DNA of 47,542 nucleotides from Duncaniella muris (lineage in GTDB: Bacteria; Bacteroidota; Bacteroidia; Bacteroidales; Muribaculaceae): the NCBI RefSeq assembly GCF_003024805.1, contig NZ_PUEC01000028.1:1-47542 (forward strand). Direction: 5' to 3'. Of the stretch, positions 7,955 through 17,983 are shown in pieces (position 1 is the stretch's first letter; each line of letters opens with the position of its first letter). The translations under genes were made by a program, and so were the position numbers. Under the pieces are notes generated by a model that was not told the origin of the DNA, made no database searches, and was given only the letters and a program-made list of their open reading frames with translations.

Positions 7955-9865
7955 CTAATTTCTTTTTGATTTCTGATAGGGATAGGTGGCCTGGCGAGGG
8001 AATAGGCGCTGGAGCAGATCGGGACGCCGCAGGCGCTGAAGAGAGCGGATGAGGTCTGGCCGGTAGGCGCGGTCATACCAGAAGAAATATTTTCGCTGTG
8101 CCTGCTTTTGCTCAGGGCTGACGGCTGTGAATACTCTTTCGCCTGTGTAAGGATGGTAGCCGGTATAGTAGATCTCGGTCGAGAGGGTCATCGGGGTAGG
8201 GGTGAAGTCCTGAATTTGTTCGAGATGCAGATTGAGTTCTTTGGTCTCGGCGGCAAGCTCGGCCATGTCGACTTCGCGGCATCCGGGATGGGAGGATATG
8301 AAGTAGGGGATCAGCTGCTGTCGGAGCCCGTGGCGCGAGTTTATGCGGTCAAAGAAGCGGCTGAATTCATGATAGAGCTGGAAAGAGGGCTTGCGCATAA
8401 GGTTGAGCACAGTGTCGGAGGTGTGTTCCGGCGCCACTTTCAGACGTCCGGAGACGTGGCGGGTGATCAGCTCTTCATTATATGTGCGGTTTGTCTCGTC
8501 TATGCGGCGGTCGCCAGTGTGGTGCATGGAAAGATCATAGCGCACGCCGCTGCCGATGAATGATTTCTTTATGCCCGGCAAGCTGTCTATGGCATGGTAG
8601 AGGTCGAGCAGCGGCCCGTGGTCGGTGTTGAGATTCGGGCAGACTTTGGGGTGCAGACACGAGGGCTTCAGACACTTGGCGCAGATGCTTTTGTCTTTGC
8701 CTCCGAGGCTATACATGTTGGCGCTCGGACCGCCGATGTCGCTCAGATAGCCTTTGAAGTCGGGCATCCGGGTGACTTCGCGGGCTTCGCGGAGCACAGA
8801 CTCCTTGCTCCGTGAGGCTATGAACTTGCCCTGATGGGCTGAGATGGTGCAGAACGAACATCCGCCGAAACATCCGCGGTGGATGTTGACCGAATGTCGT
8901 ATCATCTCATAGGCCGGAATGCGCTTGTCCTTGTAGCGCGGGTGGGGCAGGCGGGTGTAGGGGAGGTCAAACGATGCGTCGATCTCTCCGGTGGTCATGG
9001 GCGGATACATCGGGTTGACTTTCACCCAGAAGCCGCCGTCGTGGCGCTGCCAGAGCACACGTCCGTTCATCGAATTGCTCTGCTGCTCGATGTGGCGGAA
9101 GTTTTCGGCCTGCAGGCGCTTGTCGCGCAGGCAGTCGGCAAAGGAGTGGAGTACTATGTCATCATCGCCTGCCCGGAAATCGGCATCGGGGATGCGGACC
9201 ACTGTCTGCGGTAGATCGCGGAGCGAGTCCACGCTCTCTCCGGCTTCCAGACGGCGGGCTATCTCTATGACTGACTTTTCGCCCATGCCATAGTTTATGA
9301 GATCGGCCTTGCAGTCGGCGAGCAGCGACGGGCGCAGGCGGTCTTCCCAGTAGTCATAGTGTGAAAGCCGGCGCATCGACGCCTCGATGCCTCCGGCTAT
9401 TATGGGGGTGTCGGGGAAGAGGTCGCGGAGGATTGCCGAGTAGACTATGGTCGGATAGTCGGGGCGGGCACCGTGGCGTCCGCCGGGGGTATATGCGTCG
9501 TCGCTGCGTCTGCGGCGGGCGGCGGTGTAGTGGTTGACCATCGAGTCCATTGCTCCGGCCGATACACCGAAGAATAGACGCGGGGCGCCGAATTTACGGA
9601 AATCGCGCAGATCGTCCTGCCAGTTTGGCTGGGGGACAAGCGCCACATTGTAGCCGGCGGCCTGGAGCGTGCGCCCAATGACGGCTGCCCCGAAAGAAGG
9701 GTGGTCTACGTAGGCATCGCCTGAGAAGATGACCACATCGACGTGGTCCCAGCCGAGAGCCTTCATTTCCTTGACCGAGGTGGGCAGATAGCGGTCGGCG
9801 CCGGGATATATGATTCGCTGCTGTGAAGCAGCTGCGGTTTTTATGTTTTTTTTCTGTTCGTTCAT
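7955..9865 (-). CDS. ygiQ: YgiQ family radical SAM protein
   Basis: 636 aa. The N-terminal region (about 35-290) resembles a B12-binding-like fold. The radical SAM core follows, with the 4Fe-4S motif C332-x3-C336-x2-C339 in GCFGGCSFC. Later cysteines ([17 protein letters not shown]) may hold a second metal site. The start of the conserved part ([20 protein letters not shown]) is characteristic of YgiQ. The substrate is unknown in all members I know of. Its start overlaps the uvrB stop by 4 bp (ATGA), so translation is coupled; a repair link is not established. The gene end lacks a clear T-run terminator. Confidence 0.9.
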   Translation of the reverse strand: MNEQKKNIKTAAASQQRIIYPGADRYLPTSVKEMKALGWDHVDVVIFSGDAYVDHPSFGAAVIGRTLQAAGYNVALVPQPNWQDDLRDFRKFGAPRLFFGVSAGAMDSMVNHYTAARRRRSDDAYTPGGRHGARPDYPTIVYSAILRDLFPDTPIIAGGIEASMRRLSHYDYWEDRLRPSLLADCKADLINYGMGEKSVIEIARRLEAGESVDSLRDLPQTVVRIPDADFRAGDDDIVLHSFADCLRDKRLQAENFRHIEQQSNSMNGRVLWQRHDGGFWVKVNPMYPPMTTGEIDASFDLPYTRLPHPRYKDKRIPAYEMIRHSVNIHRGCFGGCSFCTISAHQGKFIASRSKESVLREAREVTRMPDFKGYLSDIGGPSANMYSLGGKDKSICAKCLKPSCLHPKVCPNLNTDHGPLLDLYHAIDSLPGIKKSFIGSGVRYDLSMHHTGDRRIDETNRTYNEELITRHVSGRLKVAPEHTSDTVLNLMRKPSFQLYHEFSRFFDRINSRHGLRQQLIPYFISSHPGCREVDMAELAAETKELNLHLEQIQDFTPTPMTLSTEIYYTGYHPYTGERVFTAVSPEQKQAQRKYFFWYDRAYRPDLIRSLQRLRRPDLLQRLFPRQATYPYQKSKRN

Positions 9866-11976
9866 TTTGATTCTTCCTTCTGCGGTTCAGCTGACATTTT
9901 TGCAAGGCGCTCCTCCATAGCGAGGACCTCGTCGCGCAGGCGGGCGGCATCGATGAAGTCCATGCGTCTGGCAGCCTCGACCATTTCGAGGCGCTTGGTG
10001 GTGATGAGCTTCTGCAGCGCATCGGCGTTGAGGTAGGGGATTACCGGATCGGCAGCGAGATTGACCTTTGTGCTGTATTCCTCGGCATAGGGTATGGATT
10101 TTGCCCGTCCGGTCTTTGATGTGCTTTCCCGGCGTGACGGCTGCTTGCCGCGGCTGCTGTCAGCTGTTTCGTCGGCATCGGCTTCAAGGCCGATGATCGA
10201 GTTGCGGGCTTTGATGATGGCCTGCGGGGTTATGCCGTGCTCTTCATTGTAGGCAAGCTGCATTGCGCGGCGGCGCGACGTCTCGTCGATGGTCTGCTGC
10301 ATGGAGTCGGTAATCTTGTCGGCATACATTATGACAGTGCCGTTGAGGTTTCGGGCCGCACGTCCGACAGTCTGCGTCAGAGATCTGTGGCTGCGCAGGA
10401 AGCCTTCCTTGTCGGCATCGAGTATGGCCACAAGCGATACTTCCGGCAGGTCGAGGCCTTCGCGGAGGAGGTTCACGCCGACAAGCACATCGAATTCGCC
10501 GGCCCGCAGCCCGTCGAGAATCCTGATGCGGTCAAGGGTGTCGACATCGCTGTGGATGTAGGCAGTCTTTATGCGGATCTTTGTCAGATAGTCGTTCAGC
10601 TCCTCGGCCATGCGCTTGGTCAGGGTGGTGACCAACACGCGTTCGTCACGCTCGATGCGCAGATTTATCTCATGGAGAAGGTCGTCGATCTGGTTGAGTG
10701 ACGGGCGCACTTCTATCACGGGGTCGAGCAGACCGGTAGGGCGGATGATCTGTTCCACTACCACGCCTTCGCATTTCTCCAGCTCATAGTCGGCCGGCGT
10801 TGCGCTGACGTAGAGCACCTGAGGAGTCAGGCGTTCGAATTCCTCGAATTTCAGCGGACGGTTGTCAAGCGCCGCAGGCAGACGGAAGCCATATTCCACA
10901 AGATTCATCTTGCGCGAGAGGTCGCCGCCATACATGGCGCGGCATTGCGGCAGAGTGACGTGGCTCTCGTCAATGATGGTCAGGAAGTCCTGGGGAAAAT
11001 AGTCGAGGAGACAGAAGGGGCGCATGCCCGGCTGACGGCCGTCGAAGTAGCGGCTGTAGTTTTCGATTCCTGAACAGTGGCCCACTTCGCGCAGCATCTC
11101 GACGTCGTAGGTGACACGTTCCATCAGACGTTTGGCTTCAAGTTCCTTGGCCTCGCGCATGAAGTAGTTGTATTGCTCGCCGAGATCAAGTTCGATCTGA
11201 CCTATTGCCGAGCCCATGCGTTCGGGCGATGTGACAAAGAGATTGGCGGGGTAGATCTGGAATATGTCGTGAGTGCCGAGCGAGACATTGTCAGACGGGT
11301 GGAGGGTCTTGATCGACTCGATCTCATCGCCCCAGAAGGTGACGCGCACAATAATTTCTTCATAAGCGAGCCGAATGTCAACGGTGTCGCCTTTGACACG
11401 GAATGTGCCACGCGACAGTTCCAGCTCGTTGCGCGAGTAGAGCGAATTGACGAGCGACCGCAGGAATTTGTTGCGTGTGATTTTCTGTCCGACTTTCACA
11501 GTCACCACATTGCTGTCGAAGTCTTCGGGGTTGCCCATGCCGTAGAGGCATGACACTGAAGAGACCACAACCACGTCCTTGCGCCCTGACAGGAGTGCCG
11601 AGACGGTCGACAGTCGCAGTTTTTCGATCTCGTCGTTGATCATGAGATCTTTTTCTATGTATTTGTCGACAGTGGGTATATAGGCCTCCGGCTGATAGTA
11701 ATCGTAGTAGGAGACAAAATACTGCACCGAGTTGTTCGGGAAGAATCCCTTGAACTCGCTGTAAAGCTGTGCGGCGAGAGTCTTGTTGTGGCTGAGGATG
11801 AGGGTCGGCTTTCCAACCTGCTCGATGACGTTGGCCATCGTGAATGTTTTGCCTGAGCCTGTGACGCCGAGAAGCGTCTGGGCTTTCTCACCCGCCCTGA
11901 TGCCTGCCACGAGCTGTTCGATTGCTTGCGGCTGGTCGCCCGTGGGCTGATATTGTGATGTAAGCTGGAAATCCAT
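9862..11976 (-). CDS. uvrB: Excinuclease ABC subunit B
   Basis: 704 aa. UvrB is the damage-verifying helicase-like subunit of nucleotide excision repair, loaded by UvrA and handing DNA to UvrC. Walker A is GVTGSGKT (37-44), and the beta-hairpin region [12 protein letters not shown] follows the early motifs. DEXD-like DESHVTL is present, then helicase motifs through QTVGRAARN. The C-terminal UVR domain ([23 protein letters not shown]) contacts UvrC. Between motif VI and UVR there is a charged, low-complexity insert ([19 protein letters not shown]). The start codon at 11976 abuts a 20-bp-stem hairpin. ygiQ overlaps its stop. Confidence 0.97.
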   Translation of the reverse strand: MDFQLTSQYQPTGDQPQAIEQLVAGIRAGEKAQTLLGVTGSGKTFTMANVIEQVGKPTLILSHNKTLAAQLYSEFKGFFPNNSVQYFVSYYDYYQPEAYIPTVDKYIEKDLMINDEIEKLRLSTVSALLSGRKDVVVVSSVSCLYGMGNPEDFDSNVVTVKVGQKITRNKFLRSLVNSLYSRNELELSRGTFRVKGDTVDIRLAYEEIIVRVTFWGDEIESIKTLHPSDNVSLGTHDIFQIYPANLFVTSPERMGSAIGQIELDLGEQYNYFMREAKELEAKRLMERVTYDVEMLREVGHCSGIENYSRYFDGRQPGMRPFCLLDYFPQDFLTIIDESHVTLPQCRAMYGGDLSRKMNLVEYGFRLPAALDNRPLKFEEFERLTPQVLYVSATPADYELEKCEGVVVEQIIRPTGLLDPVIEVRPSLNQIDDLLHEINLRIERDERVLVTTLTKRMAEELNDYLTKIRIKTAYIHSDVDTLDRIRILDGLRAGEFDVLVGVNLLREGLDLPEVSLVAILDADKEGFLRSHRSLTQTVGRAARNLNGTVIMYADKITDSMQQTIDETSRRRAMQLAYNEEHGITPQAIIKARNSIIGLEADADETADSSRGKQPSRRESTSKTGRAKSIPYAEEYSTKVNLAADPVIPYLNADALQKLITTKRLEMVEAARRMDFIDAARLRDEVLAMEERLAKMSAEPQKEESK

Positions 11977-11977
11977 G

Positions 11978-12026
11978 ATAAAGGGAATTTTTCGTAACTT
12001 ACAAAATTACGAAAAATTCCCTTTAT
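11978..12026. promoter_or_regulatory. Perfect 20-bp inverted repeat abutting the uvrB start codon
   Basis: ATAAAGGGAATTTTTCGTAA (11978-11997) and its exact complement (12007-12026) surround a 9-nt loop. It lies between the pyrF stop and the uvrB ATG, one base from the latter. It could terminate pyrF (no good U-run on the minus strand), block uvrB initiation, or be an operator. The repeat is certain; its role is not. Confidence 0.7.
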
Positions 12027-12056
12027 ATGCAATAAGCTGTCTGTTTTCGGCCCGGA

Positions 12057-12887
12057 TCAGATTACTCCGTAGGTCGAGAGCAGGATTGTCATGTGGTCGC
12101 GGAGCTTGCGGGCTTCGGCGGCGGCGGCATCAGCGAAATCTGTGCCTGAAGAGGCATAGATGATGCCGCGCGAAGAGTTGACGAGCAGTCCGCATTCGGG
12201 TGTCATGCCCCATTTGGCCACTTCTTCGAGGCTGCCGCCCTGGGCGCCTACGCCGGGCACGAGCAGGAAGCTCCGGGGTGCTACACGGCGCACTTCGGCA
12301 AACATTGCGCCCTGAGTTGCACCGACCACGAACATGAGATTCTCAGTGGTACCCCATTTCTGGGCGGTCTCCAGAACGTGTTCGAAGAGGCGTGTGCCTG
12401 TCATGTCGGTCAGGAACTGGAAGTCGCGGCTGCCGGGGTTGGAAGTCAGGGCAAGGAGGATCACCCACTTGCCTTCGTAGTCCATGAATGGCTTCACGCT
12501 GTCAAATCCCATGTAGGGAGCCACCGTGATGGCATCTACACCCATGTTCTCGAAAAATGCGCGGGCATAGAGCGAGGAGGTGTTGCCGATGTCACCGCGC
12601 TTTGCGTCGGCGATGATGAAGTGGTCCGGATAATTGGTGCGCAGGTAGTTGACGGTGCGTTCCAGGGTCTGCCAGCCTTCTGTGCCACGGCTTTCATAGA
12701 AAGCGGTATTGGGCTTGTAGGCTACGCAGTAGGGGGCGGTAGCGTCAATAATGGCCTTGTTGAAGGCGAACATCGGGTCTTCCTCCGTCAGAAGATGCTC
12801 CGGGATTTTCTTGATGTCAGTGTCGAGTCCAACGCAGAGAAAGGTGCCCTTCTTGCGGATTTGTTCGATGATTTGCTGTCTGTTCAT
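12057..12887 (-). CDS. pyrF: Orotidine 5'-phosphate decarboxylase
   Basis: 276 aa, the long (type 2) form. It decarboxylates OMP to UMP, the last step of pyrimidine synthesis. The catalytic D-x-K-x-x-D signature is [21 protein letters not shown] at the N-terminus and [11 protein letters not shown] in the barrel are family hallmarks, and VPGVGAQGG forms the phosphate-binding loop. It begins 27 bp after prfA in the same direction and is probably co-transcribed with it. A large hairpin separates it from uvrB. Confidence 0.95.
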   Translation of the reverse strand: MNRQQIIEQIRKKGTFLCVGLDTDIKKIPEHLLTEEDPMFAFNKAIIDATAPYCVAYKPNTAFYESRGTEGWQTLERTVNYLRTNYPDHFIIADAKRGDIGNTSSLYARAFFENMGVDAITVAPYMGFDSVKPFMDYEGKWVILLALTSNPGSRDFQFLTDMTGTRLFEHVLETAQKWGTTENLMFVVGATQGAMFAEVRRVAPRSFLLVPGVGAQGGSLEEVAKWGMTPECGLLVNSSRGIIYASSGTDFADAAAAEARKLRDHMTILLSTYGVI

Positions 12888-12914
12888 ATTTTTGATAGCT
12901 TGTTTTGTTTGCGG

Positions 12915-14024
12915 TTAGAGTTCGGCAGCCTTGAGTTTTTCGGCGTTTTCGGCTATGGTCAGCTGGTCGATCACATCCTGGATCTCTCCGTCCATGAAAG
13001 CCTGCAGGTTATAGATGGTGTAGTTGATACGGTGGTCGGTGATGCGTCCCTGCGGGTAGTTGTAGGTGCGGATTTTGGCCGATCGGTCGCCGGTCGAGAC
13101 GAGGGTTTTGCGCCGTGAGGCTATGTCGTCGATGTATTTCTGGTGTTCCTTGTCATAGATGAATGTGCGCAGGCGGCTGAGTGCGCGCTCCTTGTTCTTG
13201 GGCTGGTCGCGGGTTTCGGTACATTCGATCAGAATCTCTTCGCTCTCGCCGGTATTTGGGTTGCGCCACATGTAGCGCAGGCGCACACCTGATTCAACCT
13301 TGTTGACGTTCTGACCGCCTGCTCCGCCCGAACGGAAGGTGTCCCATTTGATCTCGCCCTCGTTGATTTCCACATCGAAGGCCTCTGCTTCGGGTAGCAC
13401 AGCTACAGTGGCGGCCGATGTGTGGACACGTCCCTGGGTCTCGGTTGCCGGAACTCGCTGCACACGGTGCACACCGCTCTCGTATTTCAGTGTGCCGTAA
13501 ACGTTGTCGCCTGTGACTGCAACCACAATTTCCTTGAATCCTCCGGCTGCCCCTTCGCTGAAACTGGTGACAGCCACATTCCAGCCTTTTGACTCGCAGT
13601 ATTTGACATACATCTTGTAAAGATCACCGGCAAAGATGGCGGCTTCGTCGCCTCCGGTGCCGCCGCGGATTTCGAGAATGGCATTCTTGCCGTCTTCCGG
13701 ATCGGCCGGAATCAGCAGTAGTTTTATTTCTTCCTCAATGGCCGGTATGGCCTCGGTGGCTTCGTCAAGCTCCTCTTTGGCCATGTCGCGGAGTTCAGGG
13801 TCATTTTCAGACGCAAGCACCTCGCGGGCTTCGTCGATGTTGCCTAAAAGCGCGCGGTAACGGCGTGTCACAGCCGTGAGTTTTTCAAGATCCTTATACT
13901 CTTTGGTCAGGCGGACATAGCGTTTCATGTCCTGGATCACAGAGGGGTCTGTGATCAGAGTTCCCACTTCCTCGAAGCGGGCCTCGATGCCGTCCAGCCG
14001 GGTCAAAAGGGAATTTTCTGCCAT
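12915..14024 (-). CDS. prfA: Peptide chain release factor 1
   Basis: 369 aa. RF1 reads UAA and UAG and triggers peptidyl-tRNA hydrolysis. The GGQ loop is [11 protein letters not shown]; its Gln is normally N5-methylated by PrmC. The PAT tripeptide in [11 protein letters not shown] identifies RF1 rather than RF2 (which has SPF). The N-terminal helical domain and [16 protein letters not shown] are standard. It is the first gene of a minus-strand group with pyrF, transcribed away from thrA. On the minus strand TACCTTTG (14052-14045) gives a good -7 element, but no TTTG stands at the right distance. Confidence 0.97.
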   Translation of the reverse strand: MAENSLLTRLDGIEARFEEVGTLITDPSVIQDMKRYVRLTKEYKDLEKLTAVTRRYRALLGNIDEAREVLASENDPELRDMAKEELDEATEAIPAIEEEIKLLLIPADPEDGKNAILEIRGGTGGDEAAIFAGDLYKMYVKYCESKGWNVAVTSFSEGAAGGFKEIVVAVTGDNVYGTLKYESGVHRVQRVPATETQGRVHTSAATVAVLPEAEAFDVEINEGEIKWDTFRSGGAGGQNVNKVESGVRLRYMWRNPNTGESEEILIECTETRDQPKNKERALSRLRTFIYDKEHQKYIDDIASRRKTLVSTGDRSAKIRTYNYPQGRITDHRINYTIYNLQAFMDGEIQDVIDQLTIAENAEKLKAAEL

Positions 14025-14156
14025 ATATCAAATGCTTTTGACTGCAAAGGTACGAAAAAAATGCCGAAAAGCCCGCAGCGAAACAAATCGTGAAACAAAT
14101 CGATACGATCTATTTTATTTTATTGCAAAACTGTGGTGGAGAATTGGAAATTTGAT

Positions 14157-14164
14157 TATCTTTG
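14157..14164 (+). promoter_or_regulatory. -7 element of the threonine operon
   Basis: TATCTTTG matches TAnnTTTG exactly. No good TTTG stands 19-21 nt upstream. Transcription would start near 14171, about 100 nt before the chosen thrA ATG. I see no leader peptide rich in Thr/Ile codons and no convincing attenuator. Confidence 0.5.
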
Positions 14165-14270
14165 TCATTTGAATAAAAACTAATCCTAATTTTGAGCAAA
14201 GCCGATGGCTGACGATCCGTTTGTCTGGATGTGGCCACCGGCGGAAACCATTCAACCACACATTATTATA

Positions 14271-16703
14271 ATGAAAGTATTAAAATTCGGCGGGACATCC
14301 GTAGGTTCCGCGAACAGTATTCTTAATCTGAAGAATATTGTTGAGAGTCAGGATTTCCCGGTTGTTGTAGTAGTGAGCGCCCTTGGAGGTGTCACAGATC
14401 TTCTCATCAAGACGGCAAGAACAGCGTCAGAAGGCAATGAGGCCTATAAGGATATGTTTCAGGCCATAGTCCGCCGTCATCATGACATGATCAATGATGT
14501 GATAACAGACGGACGGGAGGATCTTCTTCTGGAAACAGATGCGTTGCTTGCAGAGCTTTCATCGATATATCATGGGGTGTATCTCATCCGTGATCTCAGC
14601 CCCAAGACTCAGGCTACCATAGTCAGCTATGGCGAGCGGCTGAGCAGCCGTATTGTGGCACGCCTGATCACAGACGCAGAGCTGCACGATTCACGGACTT
14701 TTATAAAGACAGAGCGCAAGCATGGCCGTTCGCTGCTTGACAGTGAGCTGACACGCAGACTTGTGGTTGAGGAATTCGGACCGAAAACGCTTTGCGGGAA
14801 AATACACATAGTGCCGGGTTTCATCAGTTCGGATCGCGATTCAGGCGAAGTGACAAATCTCGGTCGAGGCGGCAGTGATTACACGGCTTCGATCATAGCG
14901 GCGGCGCTTGGTGCGGAAGCTCTTGAGATATGGACCGACGTTGACGGATTCATGACCGCAGACCCGCGTGTCATTCCGACGGCCTACACAATCAACGCGC
15001 TCAGCTATGTCGAGGCTATGGAACTTTGCAACTTCGGCGCGAAGGTGATCTATCCGCCTACCATATATCCGGTTTGTGTCAACAATATTCCCATCTATGT
15101 AAAGAACACGTTCAATCCGCAGCTTCCGGGCACCGTTATCCGCAATGAGATAGAGGATGACCGCAAGCCGATCAAGGGTATATCAAGCATCAGCGGCACC
15201 TCGCTCATAACCGTGACAGGTCTGTCGATGGTCGGTGTGATCGGTGTGAACCGCCGCATCTTCACAGCTCTGGCCGACAATGGCATCTCAGTCTTCATGG
15301 TCAGCCAGGCTTCATCTGAAAACTCGACTTCGATCGGTGTGCGTGACGAGGATGCCGCTGCCGCCGTAGAGGTTCTTGATAATGAGTTTGCCAAGGAGAT
15401 CGAAGAGGGGGCCATGTTCCCTATGCACGTTGAAAGCGGTCTGGCTACAGTGGCGATTGTGGGTGAGAACATGAAGCATACTCCAGGTATAGCCGGCAAG
15501 CTGTTCGGCACTCTGGGTCGCAGCGGCATCAGCGTAATTGCCTGCGCACAGGGCGCCAGCGAGACAAACATCTCGTTTGTGGTTCATGGAGACTATCTGC
15601 GCAAGTCGCTCAACGTGATTCATGACTCATTCTTCCTGAGTGAATACAAGGAACTCAACCTCTTTATATGCGGTGTCGGCACTGTAGGCGGTATGCTGAT
15701 AGAGCAGATCCGCAGCCAGCAGGAAAAACTGATGCAGACCCACCGGCTGAAACTCAATGTGGTCGGAATCGCCTCAAGCCACAAGGCTGTGTTCAGCCGC
15801 GCAGGCATTGATCTGGCAACCTACAGAGAGCAGCTTGAGGCGAGTCCCGAAAGTTCGCCCGAACGTCTGCGCGACGGAGTTGTGGGTATGAATATCTTCA
15901 ACAGCGTCTTTGTAGACTGCACCGCAAGCAAGGAGGTGGCCGAACTTTATCAGACATTCCTTGACAACAACATCTCGGTTGTCGCGGCCAACAAGGTTGC
16001 GGCATCGAGCAGTTATGAGACTTACCGCAGGCTGAAATCCACAGCTCTTCAGCGTGGCGTGAAATATCTTTTCGAAACGAACGTTGGAGCGGGTCTGCCT
16101 ATTATCGGCACCATCAACGATCTCGTTTCGTCAGGCGACCGCATTCTGAAAATCGAGGCAGTGCTGAGCGGAACACTCAACTTCATCTTCAATGCCATTT
16201 CAGATAAGGTTCCTTTCTCCGAAACAGTGCGTCTGGCCAAAGAACTCGGCTACAGCGAGCCTGATCCGCGTATAGACCTCAGCGGTCAGGACGTGGTGCG
16301 CAAGCTGGTGATTCTTACCCGTGAAGCCGGCTATAAGGCCGAGCAGGACGAAGTGGAAAAGCACCTTTTTGTGCCTGACGAGATGTTTGGCGGTTCGCTT
16401 GAAGACTTCTGGAGGAAACTCCCTGAGCTTGATGCCGATTTCGAGGCGCGCCGTCAGGTGCTCTCGGCTGAAGGCAAGCGCTGGAGGTTTGTGGCGAAGA
16501 TGGAAAACGGAGAGATGAGCGTAGGCCTGCAAGCCGTTGACAGCAGACATCCGTTCTACGGTCTTGAAGGTTCCAACAATATAGTTCTGCTCACCACCGA
16601 GCGCTATCATGAATATCCGATGCTCATCCAGGGTTACGGAGCCGGAGCCGAGGTGACAGCGGCAGGCGTGTTTGCCAACATAATGTCAACCGCCAACAAC
16701 TGA
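14271..16703 (+). CDS. thrA: Bifunctional aspartate kinase / homoserine dehydrogenase I
   Basis: 810 aa, close to E. coli ThrA (820). It carries out the first and third steps from aspartate to threonine. The kinase domain begins at once with MKVLKFGGTSVGS and continues through GRGGSDYTASI. Two ACT domains follow (about 310-450; VTGLSMVGVIGVNRRIF, VAIVGENMKHTPGIAGKLF), the usual site of threonine feedback. The dehydrogenase has the NAD(P) loop LFICGVGTVGGML and catalytic-domain VLSGTLNFIF. An in-frame ATG 22 codons earlier (14205) would add an unrelated MADDPFVWMWPP tail; the 14271 start fits the family. It leads the operon with the PGM-like gene and thrC. Confidence 0.96.
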   Translation: MKVLKFGGTSVGSANSILNLKNIVESQDFPVVVVVSALGGVTDLLIKTARTASEGNEAYKDMFQAIVRRHHDMINDVITDGREDLLLETDALLAELSSIYHGVYLIRDLSPKTQATIVSYGERLSSRIVARLITDAELHDSRTFIKTERKHGRSLLDSELTRRLVVEEFGPKTLCGKIHIVPGFISSDRDSGEVTNLGRGGSDYTASIIAAALGAEALEIWTDVDGFMTADPRVIPTAYTINALSYVEAMELCNFGAKVIYPPTIYPVCVNNIPIYVKNTFNPQLPGTVIRNEIEDDRKPIKGISSISGTSLITVTGLSMVGVIGVNRRIFTALADNGISVFMVSQASSENSTSIGVRDEDAAAAVEVLDNEFAKEIEEGAMFPMHVESGLATVAIVGENMKHTPGIAGKLFGTLGRSGISVIACAQGASETNISFVVHGDYLRKSLNVIHDSFFLSEYKELNLFICGVGTVGGMLIEQIRSQQEKLMQTHRLKLNVVGIASSHKAVFSRAGIDLATYREQLEASPESSPERLRDGVVGMNIFNSVFVDCTASKEVAELYQTFLDNNISVVAANKVAASSSYETYRRLKSTALQRGVKYLFETNVGAGLPIIGTINDLVSSGDRILKIEAVLSGTLNFIFNAISDKVPFSETVRLAKELGYSEPDPRIDLSGQDVVRKLVILTREAGYKAEQDEVEKHLFVPDEMFGGSLEDFWRKLPELDADFEARRQVLSAEGKRWRFVAKMENGEMSVGLQAVDSRHPFYGLEGSNNIVLLTTERYHEYPMLIQGYGAGAEVTAAGVFANIMSTANN

Positions 16704-16720
16704 TTTCTCTTCCTCTCCCT

Positions 16721-17977
16721 ATGAAGCATCTTATCATACTCGGCGACGGGATGTCAGACCATCCCATCGCCCGGTTTGGTGGAAAAACACCTCTCCAACA
16801 GGCTTCGACTCCCAATCTTGACCGTCTGGCCCGTGAAGGCCGTTGTGGACGGCTTGTGACCATTCCTGACGGCTTTGCTCCCGGCAGCGAAGTGGCGAAC
16901 ACCGCCATCCTCGGCTACGATCTTAATGAAGTCTATGAAGGGCGCGGGCCTCTCGAAGCCGCGAGCATAGGCTATGAAATGGAACCCGGCGACATGGCTA
17001 TGCGGTGCAATATCGTCAGTCTCGGCCGGGGCGGAGAAATCTGCGCTCATCATGGCGGACATCTGACCACCGAAGAGGGCGCGGAACTCATATGCTATCT
17101 TGACCGGCATCTCGGCAGTGAACGGGTTAAGTTCATCCCCGGCATACAGTATCGTCACCTCCTTATTATAAAAGGTGGCAACAAGAATATCGAATGTGCG
17201 CCTCCGCATGATCATCCGGGAGAACAGTGGCGCGAACTGCTGGTCAGTCCGGTGGCTGAAAGCGGTGAAACCAATGTCGAGAACGGCCGCATGACCGCTG
17301 AGGAGACAGCCGCTCTTCTCAACGATCTGATACTGCGGTCGCAGGAACTCCTTGCATTCCATCCGCTCAATCAGCGTCACCGCGAACAGGGCCGTCTGGA
17401 AGCCAATTCCATATGGCCTTGGAGTCCGGGCTACAGGCCGAATATGCTGACTCTTCAGCAAATGTATCCTCAGATCCGGACCGGTGCTGTCATCACGGCG
17501 GTCGACCTCATCCGTGGCATCGGGCATTATGCCGGACTCAGGAGCATAGTGGTCGAGGGAGCCACAGGCCTTGCCGACACCAATTATGAAGGGAAGACCG
17601 CAGCTGCCCTTGAGGCCCTGCGCAGCGATGATTTTGTGTTTCTTCACCTTGAAGCAACCGATGAAGCAGGCCATGACGGCGATGTGGATCTTAAAGTGAA
17701 AGCTATAGAATATCTTGACAGCCGGGTTGTCGGCCCGATCATGCAGGGACTTGCATCATGGAATGAGCAGGTCTGCATAGCCTTGCTCCCGGACCATGCG
17801 ACGCCCGTCGAAAAACGCATTCACATGGCAGAGCCTGTGCCGTTTGTAATCCATACGCCCGGAGCCGAGCCTGACAGCGTCGACCGCTACGATGAAGAAA
17901 GCTGCGCGTCAGGCTGCTATGGCCTTTTGCGGCTCAGTGAATTTATGGACCGATTCATGAACCCAGAAAATCAATAA
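16721..17977 (+). CDS. Phosphoglycerate mutase-like protein, probable homoserine kinase
   Basis: 418 aa. It is related to archaeal-type cofactor-independent phosphoglycerate mutase (ApgM) of the alkaline-phosphatase superfamily. Metal-site motifs are LGDGMSDHP at the N-terminus, the nucleophile Ser region PGSEVANTAILGYD, DEAGHDGD, and PDHATP near the C-terminus. It lies 17 bp after thrA and 6 bp before thrC, exactly where thrB belongs, and no GHMP-type homoserine kinase is in the operon. Such proteins are known as the proposed or experimentally supported homoserine kinase of Bacteroides and some other bacteria (non-orthologous to ThrB). That role, phosphorylating homoserine, is more likely here than glycolysis. 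Confidence 0.85.
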   Translation: MKHLIILGDGMSDHPIARFGGKTPLQQASTPNLDRLAREGRCGRLVTIPDGFAPGSEVANTAILGYDLNEVYEGRGPLEAASIGYEMEPGDMAMRCNIVSLGRGGEICAHHGGHLTTEEGAELICYLDRHLGSERVKFIPGIQYRHLLIIKGGNKNIECAPPHDHPGEQWRELLVSPVAESGETNVENGRMTAEETAALLNDLILRSQELLAFHPLNQRHREQGRLEANSIWPWSPGYRPNMLTLQQMYPQIRTGAVITAVDLIRGIGHYAGLRSIVVEGATGLADTNYEGKTAAALEALRSDDFVFLHLEATDEAGHDGDVDLKVKAIEYLDSRVVGPIMQGLASWNEQVCIALLPDHATPVEKRIHMAEPVPFVIHTPGAEPDSVDRYDEESCASGCYGLLRLSEFMDRFMNPENQ

Positions 17978-17983
17978 TTGCAA

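Noticed and set aside
14205-14270. 22-codon N-terminal extension of ThrA or a leader peptide
   Set aside because: ThrA proteins begin at MKVLKFGGTS; the extension has no run of Thr or Ile codons and no attenuator follows.
16754-17674. 306-codon open frame opposite the PGM-like gene
   Set aside because: Antisense shadow of a well-conserved gene, without recognisable motifs.
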